Position numbers and translations under genes: made by a program | The notes under the pieces: generated by a model | Told to the model about the DNA's origin: nothing | What the model saw: only the letters and a program-made list of their open reading frames with translations | The model's database searches: none | Shown: positions 35,247-44,321 of the stretch, one piece after another | Position numbering within the stretch: the stretch's first letter is position 1 | Layout: every line of letters begins with the position of its first letter | Origin: Ruminococcus sp. | Lineage (GTDB): Bacteria; Bacillota; Clostridia; Oscillospirales; Ruminococcaceae | Length of the DNA stretch: 64,000 bases | NCBI GenBank assembly: GCA_017460665.1 | Contig: JAFUAO010000059.1 | Coordinates: forward strand, 1 to 64,000 | Direction of reading: 5' to 3'

Positions 35247-35927
35247 CTATTTAAGGGGAGTTACGGTTGCGAACACCGCAAAGAACTTTATGGGGATATG
35301 CTTGTCGATGTGGCACTTCCCGAAGAACCATTTCTGATACTTGCAGGACTTGATCATCTCCTCGAAAAATGCGTGGACCTCAAGCCTTTCCAGCACGTCC
35401 ACTCCTAGGCAGTCCTTCAGCGCAGCCGGCGGTTCGTGGGTCACGACGTAGTCAACGGAGTTGCCGTGCTCCTCCAGCTTTTTGATGCCGTGTATGATCT
35501 CCTCATGGGAGGGCTGCTCACGCTCCCACCAGTTCTCGCTGTCACGCCGAAAGTCCAGATCCTGGCTGTGGCCGCCACCGAAGGCGAAGATCTTCTTGCC
35601 CTCGATCGTGAACACCTCGCCCCTCATCAGGTGGAAGATATTCTTGCCGATCCGGTGGACCCTTCCGCCGTTCCATTCCTCGACGGGATAGCTCTCCAGC
35701 AGGTCGAAGTTCTCATGGCAGCCGTCCACGAAGGCGACAGTGATCCCAAGGCGGTCCAGCTTTTTGAGGGTGGAGCGCTCCTTCCGGGAGCCGTTCCAGA
35801 TAAAGCCGAAATCTCCGCATATTATCAGCGTGTCGCCGCTTTTGACCTTCTTCATCTGAGAGTCCTTGAACCTGTCTATATCGCCGTGTGTATCGCCTGT
35901 AACATAGATCAACGCAGTTACCTCCAT
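35247..35927 (-). CDS. Calcineurin-like metallophosphoesterase
   Basis: A 226-residue phosphoesterase. The dimetal signature runs in order: YVTGDTHGD, ICGDFGF, VDGCHEN, VTHEPP and a late histidine in the FAFGGGHS region. The third motif is GCHE where many members have GNHE. Substrate is unknown; relatives hydrolyse nucleotides or phosphoproteins. It has its own promoter and AAAGGATATGGAGG-like site and stands alone on the minus strand. Confidence 0.87.
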   Translation of the reverse strand: MEVTALIYVTGDTHGDIDRFKDSQMKKVKSGDTLIICGDFGFIWNGSRKERSTLKKLDRLGITVAFVDGCHENFDLLESYPVEEWNGGRVHRIGKNIFHLMRGEVFTIEGKKIFAFGGGHSQDLDFRRDSENWWEREQPSHEEIIHGIKKLEEHGNSVDYVVTHEPPAALKDCLGVDVLERLEVHAFFEEMIKSCKYQKWFFGKCHIDKHIPIKFFAVFATVTPLK

Positions 35928-35944
35928 ATCCTTTCTATACTACT

Positions 35945-35973
35945 ATTCTACCACAAAAAGCACGATAATGCAA
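35945..35973 (-). promoter_or_regulatory. Promoter of the metallophosphoesterase gene
   Basis: On the minus strand TTGCAT (35968-35973) and TAGAAT (35945-35950) are 17 bases apart, with TGG before the -10. Confidence 0.72.
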
Positions 35974-36075
35974 CCGTCTGAGCTATAAGTTTCATGAAAG
36001 GCAGGACTGCCACAGGTGCCGATATGGGTACAGATCCCTGTTTTTCGGGAAAGATCTTCAACTTGAAACTTTTTA

Positions 36076-36104
36076 TTGCATTTCCCAAAAATATGTGGTA
36101 TAAT
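36076..36104 (+). promoter_or_regulatory. Promoter of the S11 peptidase-like gene
   Basis: TTGCAT (36076-36081) and TATAAT (36099-36104) are 17 bases apart, with TGG before the -10. Confidence 0.75.
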
Positions 36105-36154
36105 ATATTTTAGTATGTTCTATCCATTTATCAAAAGGAAAAAGAGGAGATCTG

Positions 36155-37552
36155 ATGAAAAAGCTGATAGCTGCGGTCTGTGCAGCCGGAATGGCCCTTG
36201 CAGCGGCTGTCCCCATGGCGGCACAGGCGATGAGCTTCCCCCTGAAGACACCTATCCAGAGCGAGTCTGCAATGCTCATAAACCTTGACTCTGATACGGT
36301 CATACACGAGAAAAACGCCGACACTAAGCAAATGCCGGGACCTCTGGTCAACATCATGACGGCTGTCGTATGTCTTGAGAACTGCCAGGATCTTGACCAG
36401 GAGATCACGATCCACGAGAATATCTTTGAGGACCTTTACGTTACCGATTATCCCGACGATCTGCGCTTTGCCGAGATCGAGGACGGCGACGTGCTGAAGA
36501 TCACGGACCTGCTCTATGCAATGATGCTCACGTCCTCCATCGAGGCCTCACAGACCATCGCCTATACGATCGGCGGCGAGAGCGTGGCGGTATTCGTTGA
36601 GATGATGAACAAAAAAGCTGAGGAGCTGGGTCTGGAGAACACCCACTTCACCAATCCCACCGGTATGTTCGACGAGGATCAGTACACTACCGCAAGAGAC
36701 ATGGCGACTCTCACTCAGTACGCACTGAGCGTGCCAATGTTCGAGACTGTCTCGACGCCCTTTTCGTATAAGCCCTCCGTTCCAAATCCCGCTTCTCACC
36801 CCGATACTGACGAGTGGGTGTGGTATCACTCCAACACCATGATGGACGAGAGCAGCGAGGACTACTACTATCCCGGCACAAGGGGCATAAAGACCGCAAA
36901 TCTTGAGCGTGGCGGAAGGAACATCGTCACTATCGCTAGCCGTGATGGAAACAATTACCTGGCCGTGCTGCTGAAATCTCCCCTCAGCGACGCCGACGGC
37001 AACAACACCTATTACCACCTGACCGATGCGATCTCGATGTTCAACTGGGCGTTCAGCCACTTCTCCTATGAGGTGATCCTTGCGGACACTGCCGAGGTGG
37101 GCGAGCTTCCGGTAAGTCTTGCTGACGGCAACGATTACGTCCTTGCAAAGCCCAAGGAGGAGCTGACGGTGCTCTGGTATGACGAGATCGACATCTCGAC
37201 CGTCAATAAGGACAACATCGTCTGGTACAAGGACCAGCTCCAAGCTCCTGTCAAAAAGGGCGACCTGCTGGGACAGGTGACCCTGGCCTACTCCGGTGAG
37301 GAGCTGGGAACAGTCGACATCGTGGCGGTATCCGACGTGGAGAGGTCCTTCTCCAAGTACAACATCTACGCCGTGACCAAGTTCCCCAAGTCGGACTGGT
37401 TCAAGAAGGCCCTGGCTGTATCCTGCGTGCTCTGTGCGATATACATCCTGTTCTGCATCTACTCCTACATCGTGTTCAAGAGCAGATCCAAGCCGCTGAA
37501 GCCGATCTACGCCGTTCCCAAGGTGGATAAGCCGAAGAAGAAAAAGAAGTAA
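36155..37552 (+). CDS. Peptidase S11 / DacA-like protein, likely catalytically inactive
   Basis: A 465-residue exported protein with a signal peptide (residues 1-25), a D-Ala-D-Ala carboxypeptidase-type domain, a PBP5-C-like beta domain near residues 300-400, a membrane helix near 413-437 and a lysine-rich tail. Family context such as HFTNPTGMF and YTTARDMATL is clear, yet all three catalytic motifs are changed: SxxK is PGPLVN (Pro63, Asn66), SxN is SSI (127-129) and KTG is KTA (246-248). It should not acylate. A structural or sensing role at the cell wall is inference. The frame is intact. Confidence 0.85.
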   Translation: MKKLIAAVCAAGMALAAAVPMAAQAMSFPLKTPIQSESAMLINLDSDTVIHEKNADTKQMPGPLVNIMTAVVCLENCQDLDQEITIHENIFEDLYVTDYPDDLRFAEIEDGDVLKITDLLYAMMLTSSIEASQTIAYTIGGESVAVFVEMMNKKAEELGLENTHFTNPTGMFDEDQYTTARDMATLTQYALSVPMFETVSTPFSYKPSVPNPASHPDTDEWVWYHSNTMMDESSEDYYYPGTRGIKTANLERGGRNIVTIASRDGNNYLAVLLKSPLSDADGNNTYYHLTDAISMFNWAFSHFSYEVILADTAEVGELPVSLADGNDYVLAKPKEELTVLWYDEIDISTVNKDNIVWYKDQLQAPVKKGDLLGQVTLAYSGEELGTVDIVAVSDVERSFSKYNIYAVTKFPKSDWFKKALAVSCVLCAIYILFCIYSYIVFKSRSKPLKPIYAVPKVDKPKKKKK

Positions 37553-37556
37553 AAAA

Positions 37557-37592
37557 AGCCCGAGGGCAGTTCGTTTTGAACGCCTTCGGGCT
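37557..37592. terminator. Bidirectional terminator
   Basis: AGCCCGAGGG and a GTTC arm pair with GAAC and CCTTCGGGCT. It serves the S11-like gene and convergent glyA. Confidence 0.83.
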
Positions 37593-37605
37593 CAGTTTTT
37601 TATGC

Positions 37606-38862
37606 TTACTTGTACAGGGGGAACTTCTCGCAGATCTCGGTCACGCCTGCACGGATCTCGTCAGCCTTTGCCTCGAAATCAGTAGCGCACAGGTAGATGT
37701 ACTCAGCGATCTTCTCCATTTCCTCGACGCCCAGGCCTCTTGTAGTAACAGCAGGAGTACCGATACGGATACCGCTGGTCACGAAGGGCTTCTCAGGGTC
37801 GTTGTGGATAGCGTTCTTGTTGACAGTGATGTAGACCTCGTCCAGTCTGTGCTCCAGCTCCTTGCCGGTGATGTTGAAGGGACGAAGATCCACCAGCATC
37901 AGGTGGTTGTCAGTTCCGCCTGATACAAGGTCGAAGCCTCTCTTGAGAAGGCCGTCAGCCAGAGCCTTAGCGTTCTCAACGATCCTTCTCTGATAGTCCT
38001 TGAACTCAGGCTTGAGAGCCTCGCCGAAGCAAACGGCCTTAGCAGCGATAGTGTGCATGAGAGGGCCGCCCTGAGTTCCGGGGAAGATAGCGGAGTTGAT
38101 CTTCTTGGCAAGAGCCTCGTCATTTGTCAGGATAAGGCCGCCTCTAGGTCCACGGAGGGTCTTGTGAGTAGTAGTGGTAGTGATGTCAGCGTAGGGAACA
38201 GGTGACTCGTGACAGCCGGCTGCAACGAGGCCTGCGATGTGAGCCATATCCACCATAAGGAGAGCTCCTACTGAGTCAGCGATCTGGCGGAGCCTCTTGA
38301 AGTCGATAGCTCTGGGGTAAGCGCTGGCGCCTGCAACGATGAGCTTGGGCTTGTGCTCGTTGGCAAGAGCCTGAACTGTATCGTAGTTGATCGTCTCGGT
38401 CTCGTCGTCAAGTCCGTAGGAAACGAAGTTGAAGTACTTACCTGAGAGATTTACGGGAGAACCGTGAGTAAGGTGTCCGCCGTCAGCAAGGCTCATTCCG
38501 AGAACAGTGTCGCCGGGCTGGAGAACAGCGAAATAAGCGGCAGTGTTAGCCTGAGCGCCGGAGTGAGGCTGAACATTGGCGAACCTAGCGCCGAAGAGCT
38601 CACAGGCACGCTCGATAGCGATCTTCTCGACCTCGTCAACGCACTGGCAGCCGCCGTAGTAGCGCTTTCCGGGGTAGCCCTCAGCGTACTTGTTGGTGAG
38701 GACGCTCCCCATAGCAGCCATAACAGCAGGGGAAACGATGTTCTCGCTGGCGATGAGCTCGAGGTTCCTTCTCTGGCGGGCCAGCTCCTGATCCATAGCA
38801 GCTCCAACAGCGGGATCGTACTGTGAAACGAATCCGATCGAATCCATAAGGTCATTGTACAT
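37606..38862 (-). CDS. glyA: Serine hydroxymethyltransferase
   Basis: Interconverts serine and glycine while charging tetrahydrofolate with a one-carbon unit. The 418 residues contain the PLP lysine in [14 protein letters not shown] and the N-terminal [18 protein letters not shown]. The ATG at 38862 is chosen over one three codons upstream because the GGAG site would lie only one base from the latter. It is monocistronic with its own promoter and terminator. Serine made or used here also supplies TrpB. Confidence 0.97.
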   Translation of the reverse strand: MYNDLMDSIGFVSQYDPAVGAAMDQELARQRRNLELIASENIVSPAVMAAMGSVLTNKYAEGYPGKRYYGGCQCVDEVEKIAIERACELFGARFANVQPHSGAQANTAAYFAVLQPGDTVLGMSLADGGHLTHGSPVNLSGKYFNFVSYGLDDETETINYDTVQALANEHKPKLIVAGASAYPRAIDFKRLRQIADSVGALLMVDMAHIAGLVAAGCHESPVPYADITTTTTHKTLRGPRGGLILTNDEALAKKINSAIFPGTQGGPLMHTIAAKAVCFGEALKPEFKDYQRRIVENAKALADGLLKRGFDLVSGGTDNHLMLVDLRPFNITGKELEHRLDEVYITVNKNAIHNDPEKPFVTSGIRIGTPAVTTRGLGVEEMEKIAEYIYLCATDFEAKADEIRAGVTEICEKFPLYK

Positions 38863-38908
38863 TGTGATCATTCTCCTTAAAATATGATTTGGGCAAAACT
38901 ATATATTG

Positions 38909-38937
38909 ATTATACCATAGTTTTACATTAAATGCAA
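38909..38937 (-). promoter_or_regulatory. Promoter of glyA
   Basis: On the minus strand TTGCAT (38932-38937) and TATAAT (38909-38914) are 17 bases apart, with TGG before the -10. Confidence 0.77.
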
Positions 38938-38966
38938 GTTTTTCTTTTTGCCGGTAAGACAGCCCT

Positions 38967-39809
38967 TTATTTGAAGGAACCGACGATCACGTCGTTCCAG
39001 TCGGGGATCTCTCCGGTAGCAGCAGCAGCGTAGTAGGAAAGGCAGAAGCTGGCGTCGGAGGAGTCGATCTTGTCGTTAAGGTCCACATCGTACCTTTCCA
39101 GCACCTCCTTCGGCAGGTCAGGGGCTTGTCCGGTAGCGGCAGCAGCGTAGTATTCAAGGATCGCCGAGGCGTCGCTGGCGTTGACATAGCCGTCAAGATC
39201 GATGTCCCCAAGGTCTTCCATGAGCCGTACCTCATAGGTGAGGATCGGTCTGTCGAAAACAACGGGATAGACCTTGATCTGGGCAGTATTGCTGTTTGCG
39301 AAGGCCGTCTCAGCGGTATCCGGCACAGCCACGCACTTGTCGGTGATCTCTAAGATCTCCTTGTCTATGATGAATTCGCCTCTTGAGTTCTTCTCAGGGG
39401 TCTGAGTCAGAGCAGTGATCTTGACAGAGAGCCCGTAGAGGCTGATATTGCTCTTCCTGCTGTTGTATTTAGTAGCATAGGGCGACCTGTCCAGCGAGAT
39501 CGTCATCTTCTTGTAGAGAGCCTGTATGTCCATATCCTCAGTGAAGACCTCAGGCTCCTGGCTCCATGAAGAGAAACCGATCTGGGTGTAGTCGTCGATG
39601 TGGCTCTCAAGGACAGAGGTATCCACCTGAGAAAGATCCACCGGATCTCCTGCTTTTCCGGAGACCTCAGCGAAGGGCTCACCGTCCAGATCCAGCAGAG
39701 TTATAGTGCAAAGCTCGCCGTCCTCAGCGGAAACAGTTCCCTGATAAGGCAGCGAAGCGGCGGCCGTAAGAAAAGCAGCGGCCAGTGAAACAAAAAACTT
39801 ATACTTCAT
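38967..39809 (-). CDS. Secreted dockerin-containing protein
   Basis: A 280-residue exported protein with a signal peptide ending near TVSAEDG. An N-terminal beta-rich domain of about 180 residues has no recognised enzyme motif. A C-terminal type I dockerin has two calcium-loop repeats (DIDLDGYVNASDASAILEYY and DVDLNDKIDSSDASFCLSYY), each followed by AAAATG. It could plug into a cellulosome-like scaffold. It is the last gene of a minus-strand series that begins with aroB, and overlaps its upstream neighbour by about 10 bases. Confidence 0.85.
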   Translation of the reverse strand: MKYKFFVSLAAAFLTAAASLPYQGTVSAEDGELCTITLLDLDGEPFAEVSGKAGDPVDLSQVDTSVLESHIDDYTQIGFSSWSQEPEVFTEDMDIQALYKKMTISLDRSPYATKYNSRKSNISLYGLSVKITALTQTPEKNSRGEFIIDKEILEITDKCVAVPDTAETAFANSNTAQIKVYPVVFDRPILTYEVRLMEDLGDIDLDGYVNASDASAILEYYAAAATGQAPDLPKEVLERYDVDLNDKIDSSDASFCLSYYAAAATGEIPDWNDVIVGSFK

Positions 39810-40104
39810 AGTCAAACTCCTCCCGGTTGCGCAAAAAGAACAGCCGGCAATTTTTAGATAGCTTTAGGTACAGCTCCCTGTAGACCTCATAGGGCATCCT
39901 CAGGAGCATTAGGTCGGCAGAAAGGATCGCCTGAGACTCCTCATCGTAGGAGAAAATGGCATAGAGGATCACCTCGTCCCAGTCTATGATCCTAGCCAGC
40001 TCATAGGCCTCCGCCTCGTATTCCTCGAAGCGCTCCTCGATCTCACTGAGAGGGAAGAACCCGGAGTACTGCGAGTTGATGTAAAGGTCGATATCGTTTG
40101 CCAT
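39799..40104 (-). CDS. Small acidic protein of unknown function
   Basis: A 101-residue soluble protein, strongly acidic in the first half (SEIEERFEEYEAEAYELARI) and basic at the end. No family is recognised and no membrane segment or signal is visible. The ATG at 40104 is chosen for its GGAGG site eight bases upstream. It lies between a single-helix protein and the dockerin gene, overlapping the latter. Confidence 0.6.
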   Translation of the reverse strand: MANDIDLYINSQYSGFFPLSEIEERFEEYEAEAYELARIIDWDEVILYAIFSYDEESQAILSADLMLLRMPYEVYRELYLKLSKNCRLFFLRNREEFDYEV

Positions 40105-40108
40105 AAGA

Positions 40109-40297
40109 TCAGCCTCCGCTGCGGTCATCGCTGTCCTGACTGTCCCTGCGGCTGAGCCTTTTCCGGCTGAGCCTGAACGCTATCACGGTGGAGCCGATGA
40201 GAGCGGCGGCGAACAGCAGGACTATCAGGACGAAGGGGACTGTCCCGATGGAAGAGCCCTCGCTGTTTGCGGCAAGGTCAATTGTCCGTAAGATCAT
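40109..40297 (-). CDS. Single-pass small membrane protein
   Basis: A 62-residue protein from an ATG at 40297 that has a GGAGGT site about 5 bases upstream. One hydrophobic helix (about residues 20-42) is followed by a basic, serine-rich tail (SRKRLSRRDSQDSDDRSGG). It overlaps the end of the DUF4364 gene by 20 bases in another frame. No family is recognised. Confidence 0.55.
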   Translation of the reverse strand: MILRTIDLAANSEGSSIGTVPFVLIVLLFAAALIGSTVIAFRLSRKRLSRRDSQDSDDRSGG

Positions 40298-40868
40298 AGG
40301 TGACCTCCTCGTTGGAGAGCGCAAGCTCGATGATCTTTCCGTAGAAGCCGGAGGGATCGAGCATGATCTTCTCACCGATCAGCTTTGCCTGACTAAGGTC
40401 CGGAGCGAACAGCTTCAAGTCCATAAGGTCGTTATTCGTGTCAAGACAGCGGATATGTGTGTAGTAGCCGTTGTCAAGGGGAATGTACTCGATCTTCAGC
40501 TCCTGCTCGTATTTGAGCCTTGCAAAGTACCTCAGAGCCGCAAGGACGAGCTGATCCCGGTAGGATTTGGGGGCGTACTTTTTCAGCTCCTTAGCACAGG
40601 CCGTGCCCTTTGGAGTGATCACGAACTGCTCCCCGTCACCGTTCTTATCAACGACCAGCAGCCCGTTCTTTGTAAGGTAGTCCACGGAGTCCAGATAGGA
40701 GAAGTAGTTGATCACGCCGGTGCTGATCGCGATCTCATACAGATGCTCCGTATCCACGGGCTTGCCGATCTTGTATACCAGATAGCACAGCAGGATATTG
40801 ATCGTAGGGATGTCCTTTATCTCAGTATCAGCCAGCTCTGACATCTTGAAAATATTTTCGTCGTGCAT
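40278..40868 (-). CDS. DUF4364 family protein
   Basis: A 196-residue protein of the DUF4364 family, widespread in Clostridia: an N-terminal winged-helix-like part (NILLCYLVYKIGKPV, YFSYLDSVDYLTKNGLL, ITPKGTACAKEL) and a C-terminal alpha/beta part. The wHTH-like N-terminus suggests nucleic-acid binding, but no target is known to me. It follows aroC by 9 bases and may be co-transcribed with the shikimate genes. Confidence 0.78.
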   Translation of the reverse strand: MHDENIFKMSELADTEIKDIPTINILLCYLVYKIGKPVDTEHLYEIAISTGVINYFSYLDSVDYLTKNGLLVVDKNGDGEQFVITPKGTACAKELKKYAPKSYRDQLVLAALRYFARLKYEQELKIEYIPLDNGYYTHIRCLDTNNDLMDLKLFAPDLSQAKLIGEKIMLDPSGFYGKIIELALSNEEVTYDLTDN

Positions 40869-40877
40869 AAAAACACC

Positions 40878-41924
40878 TCAGCAGAAATTGGGGTAGTCCA
40901 GCATATTCGAGAGTATAGCTATGTCAACAGCAGCCTCGACGCAGGGTACGGCCCTTGGAACTACGCAGGAAGCGCAGCCCATGCCCTCCTGTCCGGGAGA
41001 AGCCGGGTTGAAGGCTACATTCAGTGTCACAGGCATACCCGAAGAGATACCGCCCATGACTCCGCCGTGAGCATTGGTCTTAGTCACTACATGGCCGTGG
41101 TCGTCCACATAGAACTCGTCGCTGTACTGGGTGCCGATCATGTCAGCGGAGGAGAAGCCTGCGCCGAATTCGAGCCCTTTAACGCCTGAGATCCCGAATA
41201 TGAGCTGAGCGATGCTCGTTTCCAGACCGTTGAACAGAGCCGAGCCGACGCCTGCCGGGACGTTCACGGCAGCACACTCGACGATCCCTCCCAGGGACTC
41301 GCCGGCCTCTCTTGCACGCTCTATGTCCTCCAGCATTGCCCAGCCCTTCCTGTCATGGATAACAGGGAAGTCCTTTTTGCGGACACTGATGATAGCGTCC
41401 CGAGAGATCCTGACCTTGTCGAAAGGGTTGTCCTTGAAGGTATGGATCTGAGCGATATGGGCTCCCACATAGATCCCACGCCTCTCGAGTATCTGAGCGC
41501 AGACAGCTCCGGCAAAGCAAAGGGGAGCCGCAAACCTGTCAGTGAACTCTCCCTGCTCCTTCACATCTGTGAAGCCCCTGTAGCGGACAGCACCAGTGTA
41601 GTCGGCGTGTCCGGGCTGAGCGAAGGGAGAAACGTTCCTATCGTCAGCAGGAACGGGCTCCGGATTTTGCAGGAAAGCGCAGAGCTGGCCGCCTGTAGTG
41701 CGGTCGTTGTGTATACCGGAGATGATCCTTGGCAGAGCCTTGTTCCGCCTGATCTCCTCCTCTGTGCAGCAGGCCTTCGGGGTCCTTCTTGCCATGAAGG
41801 CAGCTATGGCTTCGGCATCGATATATTCGCCGGCGGGAAGGCCCTCAAGGGTCACGCCGATGGTGTGACTGTGAGCCTCTCCAAAGATAGAGACAGAGAT
41901 CCTGTTATTCCATATCGATGACAT
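40878..41924 (-). CDS. aroC: Chorismate synthase
   Basis: Converts EPSP to chorismate using reduced FMN. At 348 residues it is a compact but complete member. Signatures include FGEAHSHTIGVTLEGLPAG at the N-terminus, SGIHNDRTTGGQ, HADYTGAVRYRGFTD and NAHGGVMGGISSG. It overlaps aroA by 20 bases. Chorismate feeds TrpE of the operon 32 kb away. Confidence 0.96.
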   Translation of the reverse strand: MSSIWNNRISVSIFGEAHSHTIGVTLEGLPAGEYIDAEAIAAFMARRTPKACCTEEEIRRNKALPRIISGIHNDRTTGGQLCAFLQNPEPVPADDRNVSPFAQPGHADYTGAVRYRGFTDVKEQGEFTDRFAAPLCFAGAVCAQILERRGIYVGAHIAQIHTFKDNPFDKVRISRDAIISVRKKDFPVIHDRKGWAMLEDIERAREAGESLGGIVECAAVNVPAGVGSALFNGLETSIAQLIFGISGVKGLEFGAGFSSADMIGTQYSDEFYVDDHGHVVTKTNAHGGVMGGISSGMPVTLNVAFNPASPGQEGMGCASCVVPRAVPCVEAAVDIAILSNMLDYPNFC

Positions 41925-43122
41925 TTACCTTACCTCCGAGATCAATATAGTCCTTAAAGAAGTCCGGATAGGACTTTTCAACAGCCTGAGCGCCCCGAAT
42001 GATCACATCTCCGGAGCAGCCCACGGCAGCGATAGCAGCCGCCATAACGATACGGTGGTCGCCGAAGCTGTCCACCTCACCGCCGGTCATATCACCGGTA
42101 GGCCTGATGATGAGGCCATCCTCAGTTACGGTCACATTGCCGCCCAGCCTCCCCAGCATATCGGAAACGGCCACGAGCCGGTCGCTCTCCTTTATGCGGA
42201 GCCTCTGAGCGTTGTATATCACTGATTCGCCCCTGCCGTAGGCGGCAAGAACGGCCAGAATCGGCACAAGGTCGGGTATATCGCTGCAATCCTGCCTAAA
42301 GGAGCCGGAGCTCATGTCCCTTACGATCTGAAGGATCCTCCGGTCGCCCTGAACGCTGTCCGGGTCCAGACCTTCAACGGATATATCGCAGCCCAGCGCA
42401 TTTGCTGTACAGAAAAAAGCCGCCTGAGAGTAGTCGCCCTCCACCTGACAGTCGAAGGGAGAGTAGCTCTGACCGCCGGGGATCGTGAAGCTGTCGGCGG
42501 TCTCGTAAACAGTGATCCCTGCCCTTTTCAGAGCCTGAACGGTCATATCCACATAGGGCCGGGACTCCAAATGGGAGGTCATGATGATCTTAGACTCCTC
42601 CTTCACCAGCGGAAGAGCGAACAGCAGGCCAGTGATGAACTGGGAGGAGACATTGCCCTCCACCTCGTAGGTGCCGCCGGTGAGCCTGCCGGTGATGCGG
42701 TAGGGCATTTCCGATGATGTGAAGCGGATACCGTGGTGGCTCAGCTCACGCTTATATATGTCGATCGGCCTTTCCGGGAGCCTTCCACGGCCAAGGAACT
42801 CAGCCTCGGCGCCCAGAGCCGCAGCGATCGGTATGATGAAGCGGAGAGTAGACCCGCTCTCGTTGCAGTCGATAGTGCATTTTCCGGCAGATCCTCCGCC
42901 GGAGCCGGTCACACGGACACAGCCGCCCTCTGCGGAGAACTTAGCTCCAAGGGCAGTCATAGCGGCCATGGTAGCCTCGATGTCCTTGGACATGGTCACA
43001 TTTGTGAGCACAGAGGTGCCCTTTGCCAGAGAAGCGGCGATGATCGCCCGGTGAGCGGCGCTCTTTGAGCCGGGAATCTTGACTGTGCCGCTGAGCCTTG
43101 AGGGAGTTATGCGAACGTCCAT
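41905..43122 (-). CDS. aroA: 3-phosphoshikimate 1-carboxyvinyltransferase (EPSP synthase)
   Basis: Adds enolpyruvate from PEP to shikimate 3-phosphate. The 405 residues from the ATG at 43122 include IPGSKSAAHRAIIAASLAKG, DCNESGSTLRFIIPIAAALG, SSQFITGLLFALPL and SFGDHRIVMAAAIA. The ATG lies one base after the aroB stop, which supports this start over a longer frame. The PEP-site motif reads ESGSTLR, not LGNAGTA, a class difference sometimes linked to glyphosate response. Confidence 0.95.
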   Translation of the reverse strand: MDVRITPSRLSGTVKIPGSKSAAHRAIIAASLAKGTSVLTNVTMSKDIEATMAAMTALGAKFSAEGGCVRVTGSGGGSAGKCTIDCNESGSTLRFIIPIAAALGAEAEFLGRGRLPERPIDIYKRELSHHGIRFTSSEMPYRITGRLTGGTYEVEGNVSSQFITGLLFALPLVKEESKIIMTSHLESRPYVDMTVQALKRAGITVYETADSFTIPGGQSYSPFDCQVEGDYSQAAFFCTANALGCDISVEGLDPDSVQGDRRILQIVRDMSSGSFRQDCSDIPDLVPILAVLAAYGRGESVIYNAQRLRIKESDRLVAVSDMLGRLGGNVTVTEDGLIIRPTGDMTGGEVDSFGDHRIVMAAAIAAVGCSGDVIIRGAQAVEKSYPDFFKDYIDLGGKVNVIDME

Positions 43123-43123
43123 A

Positions 43124-44167
43124 TCAGCCCTCCATAAGCGCACCAAATCGGGCAACAGAGGTCTTCCGGATCTGGCCGCATCCGATCTCTTCGCAAACGA
43201 TGTAGTTTATGCTGTCGGAGTCGCACTTCTTGTCTGTAGCGCAGAAGGGGAGCAGCTCCGCCATCGGCGCCTCTGTCGAGGTGGGGAGCCCGTAGGCCTC
43301 CACGCATTTTTTTAGCCTTTCAGTGACCTCCTCTGGAGCAGTTTTTGCCGACATCATGCACATTCCGGCGGCAACTCCCATTCCGTGAGTGTAGTCAGTG
43401 TAGTTGTGCCAGCCCTCGATCGCGTGGCCGAGAGTGTGCCCGAAATTCAGCAGCATACGCTCGCCACGGTCGAACTCGTCGTTCTCGACGACGTCACGCT
43501 TTATGTCGATACAGGTGTAGACGAGGTGGTCCATGACCTGATCGATCGTGGAAAGATCATGGCTGGCGATCAGGTCAAAGAGCCGGCTGTCCTTGATCAT
43601 CCCGTATTTTATGCTCTCAGCCATGCCGTCGGCCAGAGTCTCAGTGGGAAGGCTTTTCAGTATATCGCTGTCGCAGATCACAAGAGCAGGCTGCTTGAAG
43701 GCTCCCACCAGATTTTTTCCTCCCGGGATGTCGATAGCTGTCTTGCCGCCTACGGAGGAGTCCACCTGGGCCAGCAGGGTAGTAGGGATCTGCACGAAGT
43801 CCAGCCCCCTCAGGTATGAAGCGGCTGCAAAGCCGGTAATATCGCCGACTACTCCGCCTCCAAGGGCGATGATGAAGTCGCTGCGAGTGAGCTTCTTGCT
43901 GCAAAGGAAGTCATAGATCTGCCCCAAGGTAGAAAGGCTCTTGGACTGCTCTCCGTTAGGGAAAACGAACAGTGAAGAGCTGATACCGCTCCTGCTAAGG
44001 GAGCTCGCTAGTTCCTCAGCGTAAAGGGGAGCAACTATATCGTCTGAAATTATGACGCACTTCTTAGATGTCGTAACGGCGGAGATGAGCTCTCCGGCTC
44101 TTGTCAGACTGCCTCTCTCGATGACCACCTCATAGGGCTTGCTGGTCTTTACACTGATCTTTTTCAT
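43124..44167 (-). CDS. aroB: 3-dehydroquinate synthase
   Basis: Converts DAHP to 3-dehydroquinate, with NAD and a divalent metal. The 347 residues from the ATG at 44167 (CGGAGG site) include FPNGEQSKSL, ALGGGVVGDITGFAAASYLRG, TTLLAQVDSSVGGKTAID and the zinc histidine in NFGHTLGHAIEGW. It is first in aroBAC, preceded by a long leader with an intrinsic terminator, so the operon is probably attenuated. Confidence 0.96.
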   Translation of the reverse strand: MKKISVKTSKPYEVVIERGSLTRAGELISAVTTSKKCVIISDDIVAPLYAEELASSLSRSGISSSLFVFPNGEQSKSLSTLGQIYDFLCSKKLTRSDFIIALGGGVVGDITGFAAASYLRGLDFVQIPTTLLAQVDSSVGGKTAIDIPGGKNLVGAFKQPALVICDSDILKSLPTETLADGMAESIKYGMIKDSRLFDLIASHDLSTIDQVMDHLVYTCIDIKRDVVENDEFDRGERMLLNFGHTLGHAIEGWHNYTDYTHGMGVAAGMCMMSAKTAPEEVTERLKKCVEAYGLPTSTEAPMAELLPFCATDKKCDSDSINYIVCEEIGCGQIRKTSVARFGALMEG

Positions 44168-44315
44168 TTGATGACCTCCGGGAAAAATAAAAAGCTGCTC
44201 GTTAAGCAGCGGACCGTGACTTGTACCGCAGCACAGGCTGCAATGAGCCGGCAGCCGGGAACGTCCGTCCTTTTGGAGCCGGGCTCTGATACAGTTCGAT
44301 CTACATAAATATCCA
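44168..44315 (-). promoter_or_regulatory. aroB leader RNA with attenuator, class unknown
   Basis: A leader of about 150 bases runs from a strong promoter to aroB. It folds into a GAGCCCGG/CCGGCTC hairpin, a GCAGC-CTGT-GCTGC hairpin (44228-44241) and a GCTGCT/AGCAGC terminator with T-run (44183-44210). The GCAGC and GCTGC segments can swap partners, giving exclusive folds. It lacks the T-box core and any leader peptide rich in aromatic codons. Confidence 0.6.
44183..44210 (-). terminator. Intrinsic terminator within the aroB leader
   Basis: On the minus strand GCTGCT pairs with AGCAGC around TAACG, followed by TTTTTATTTTT, ending about 15 bases before the aroB start. Nothing upstream needs ending except the leader itself, which marks it as an attenuator. 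Confidence 0.8.
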
Positions 44316-44321
44316 ACTATA

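Noticed and set aside
35990..36110. Plus-strand frame starting MKGRTATG before the S11-like gene.
   Set aside because: No ribosome site, and it overlaps the promoter and continues into another frame of the S11-like gene.
44168..44315. T-box leader for aroB.
   Set aside because: The AGGTGGTACCGCG core and stem I signatures seen at the trp leader are absent on the minus strand.
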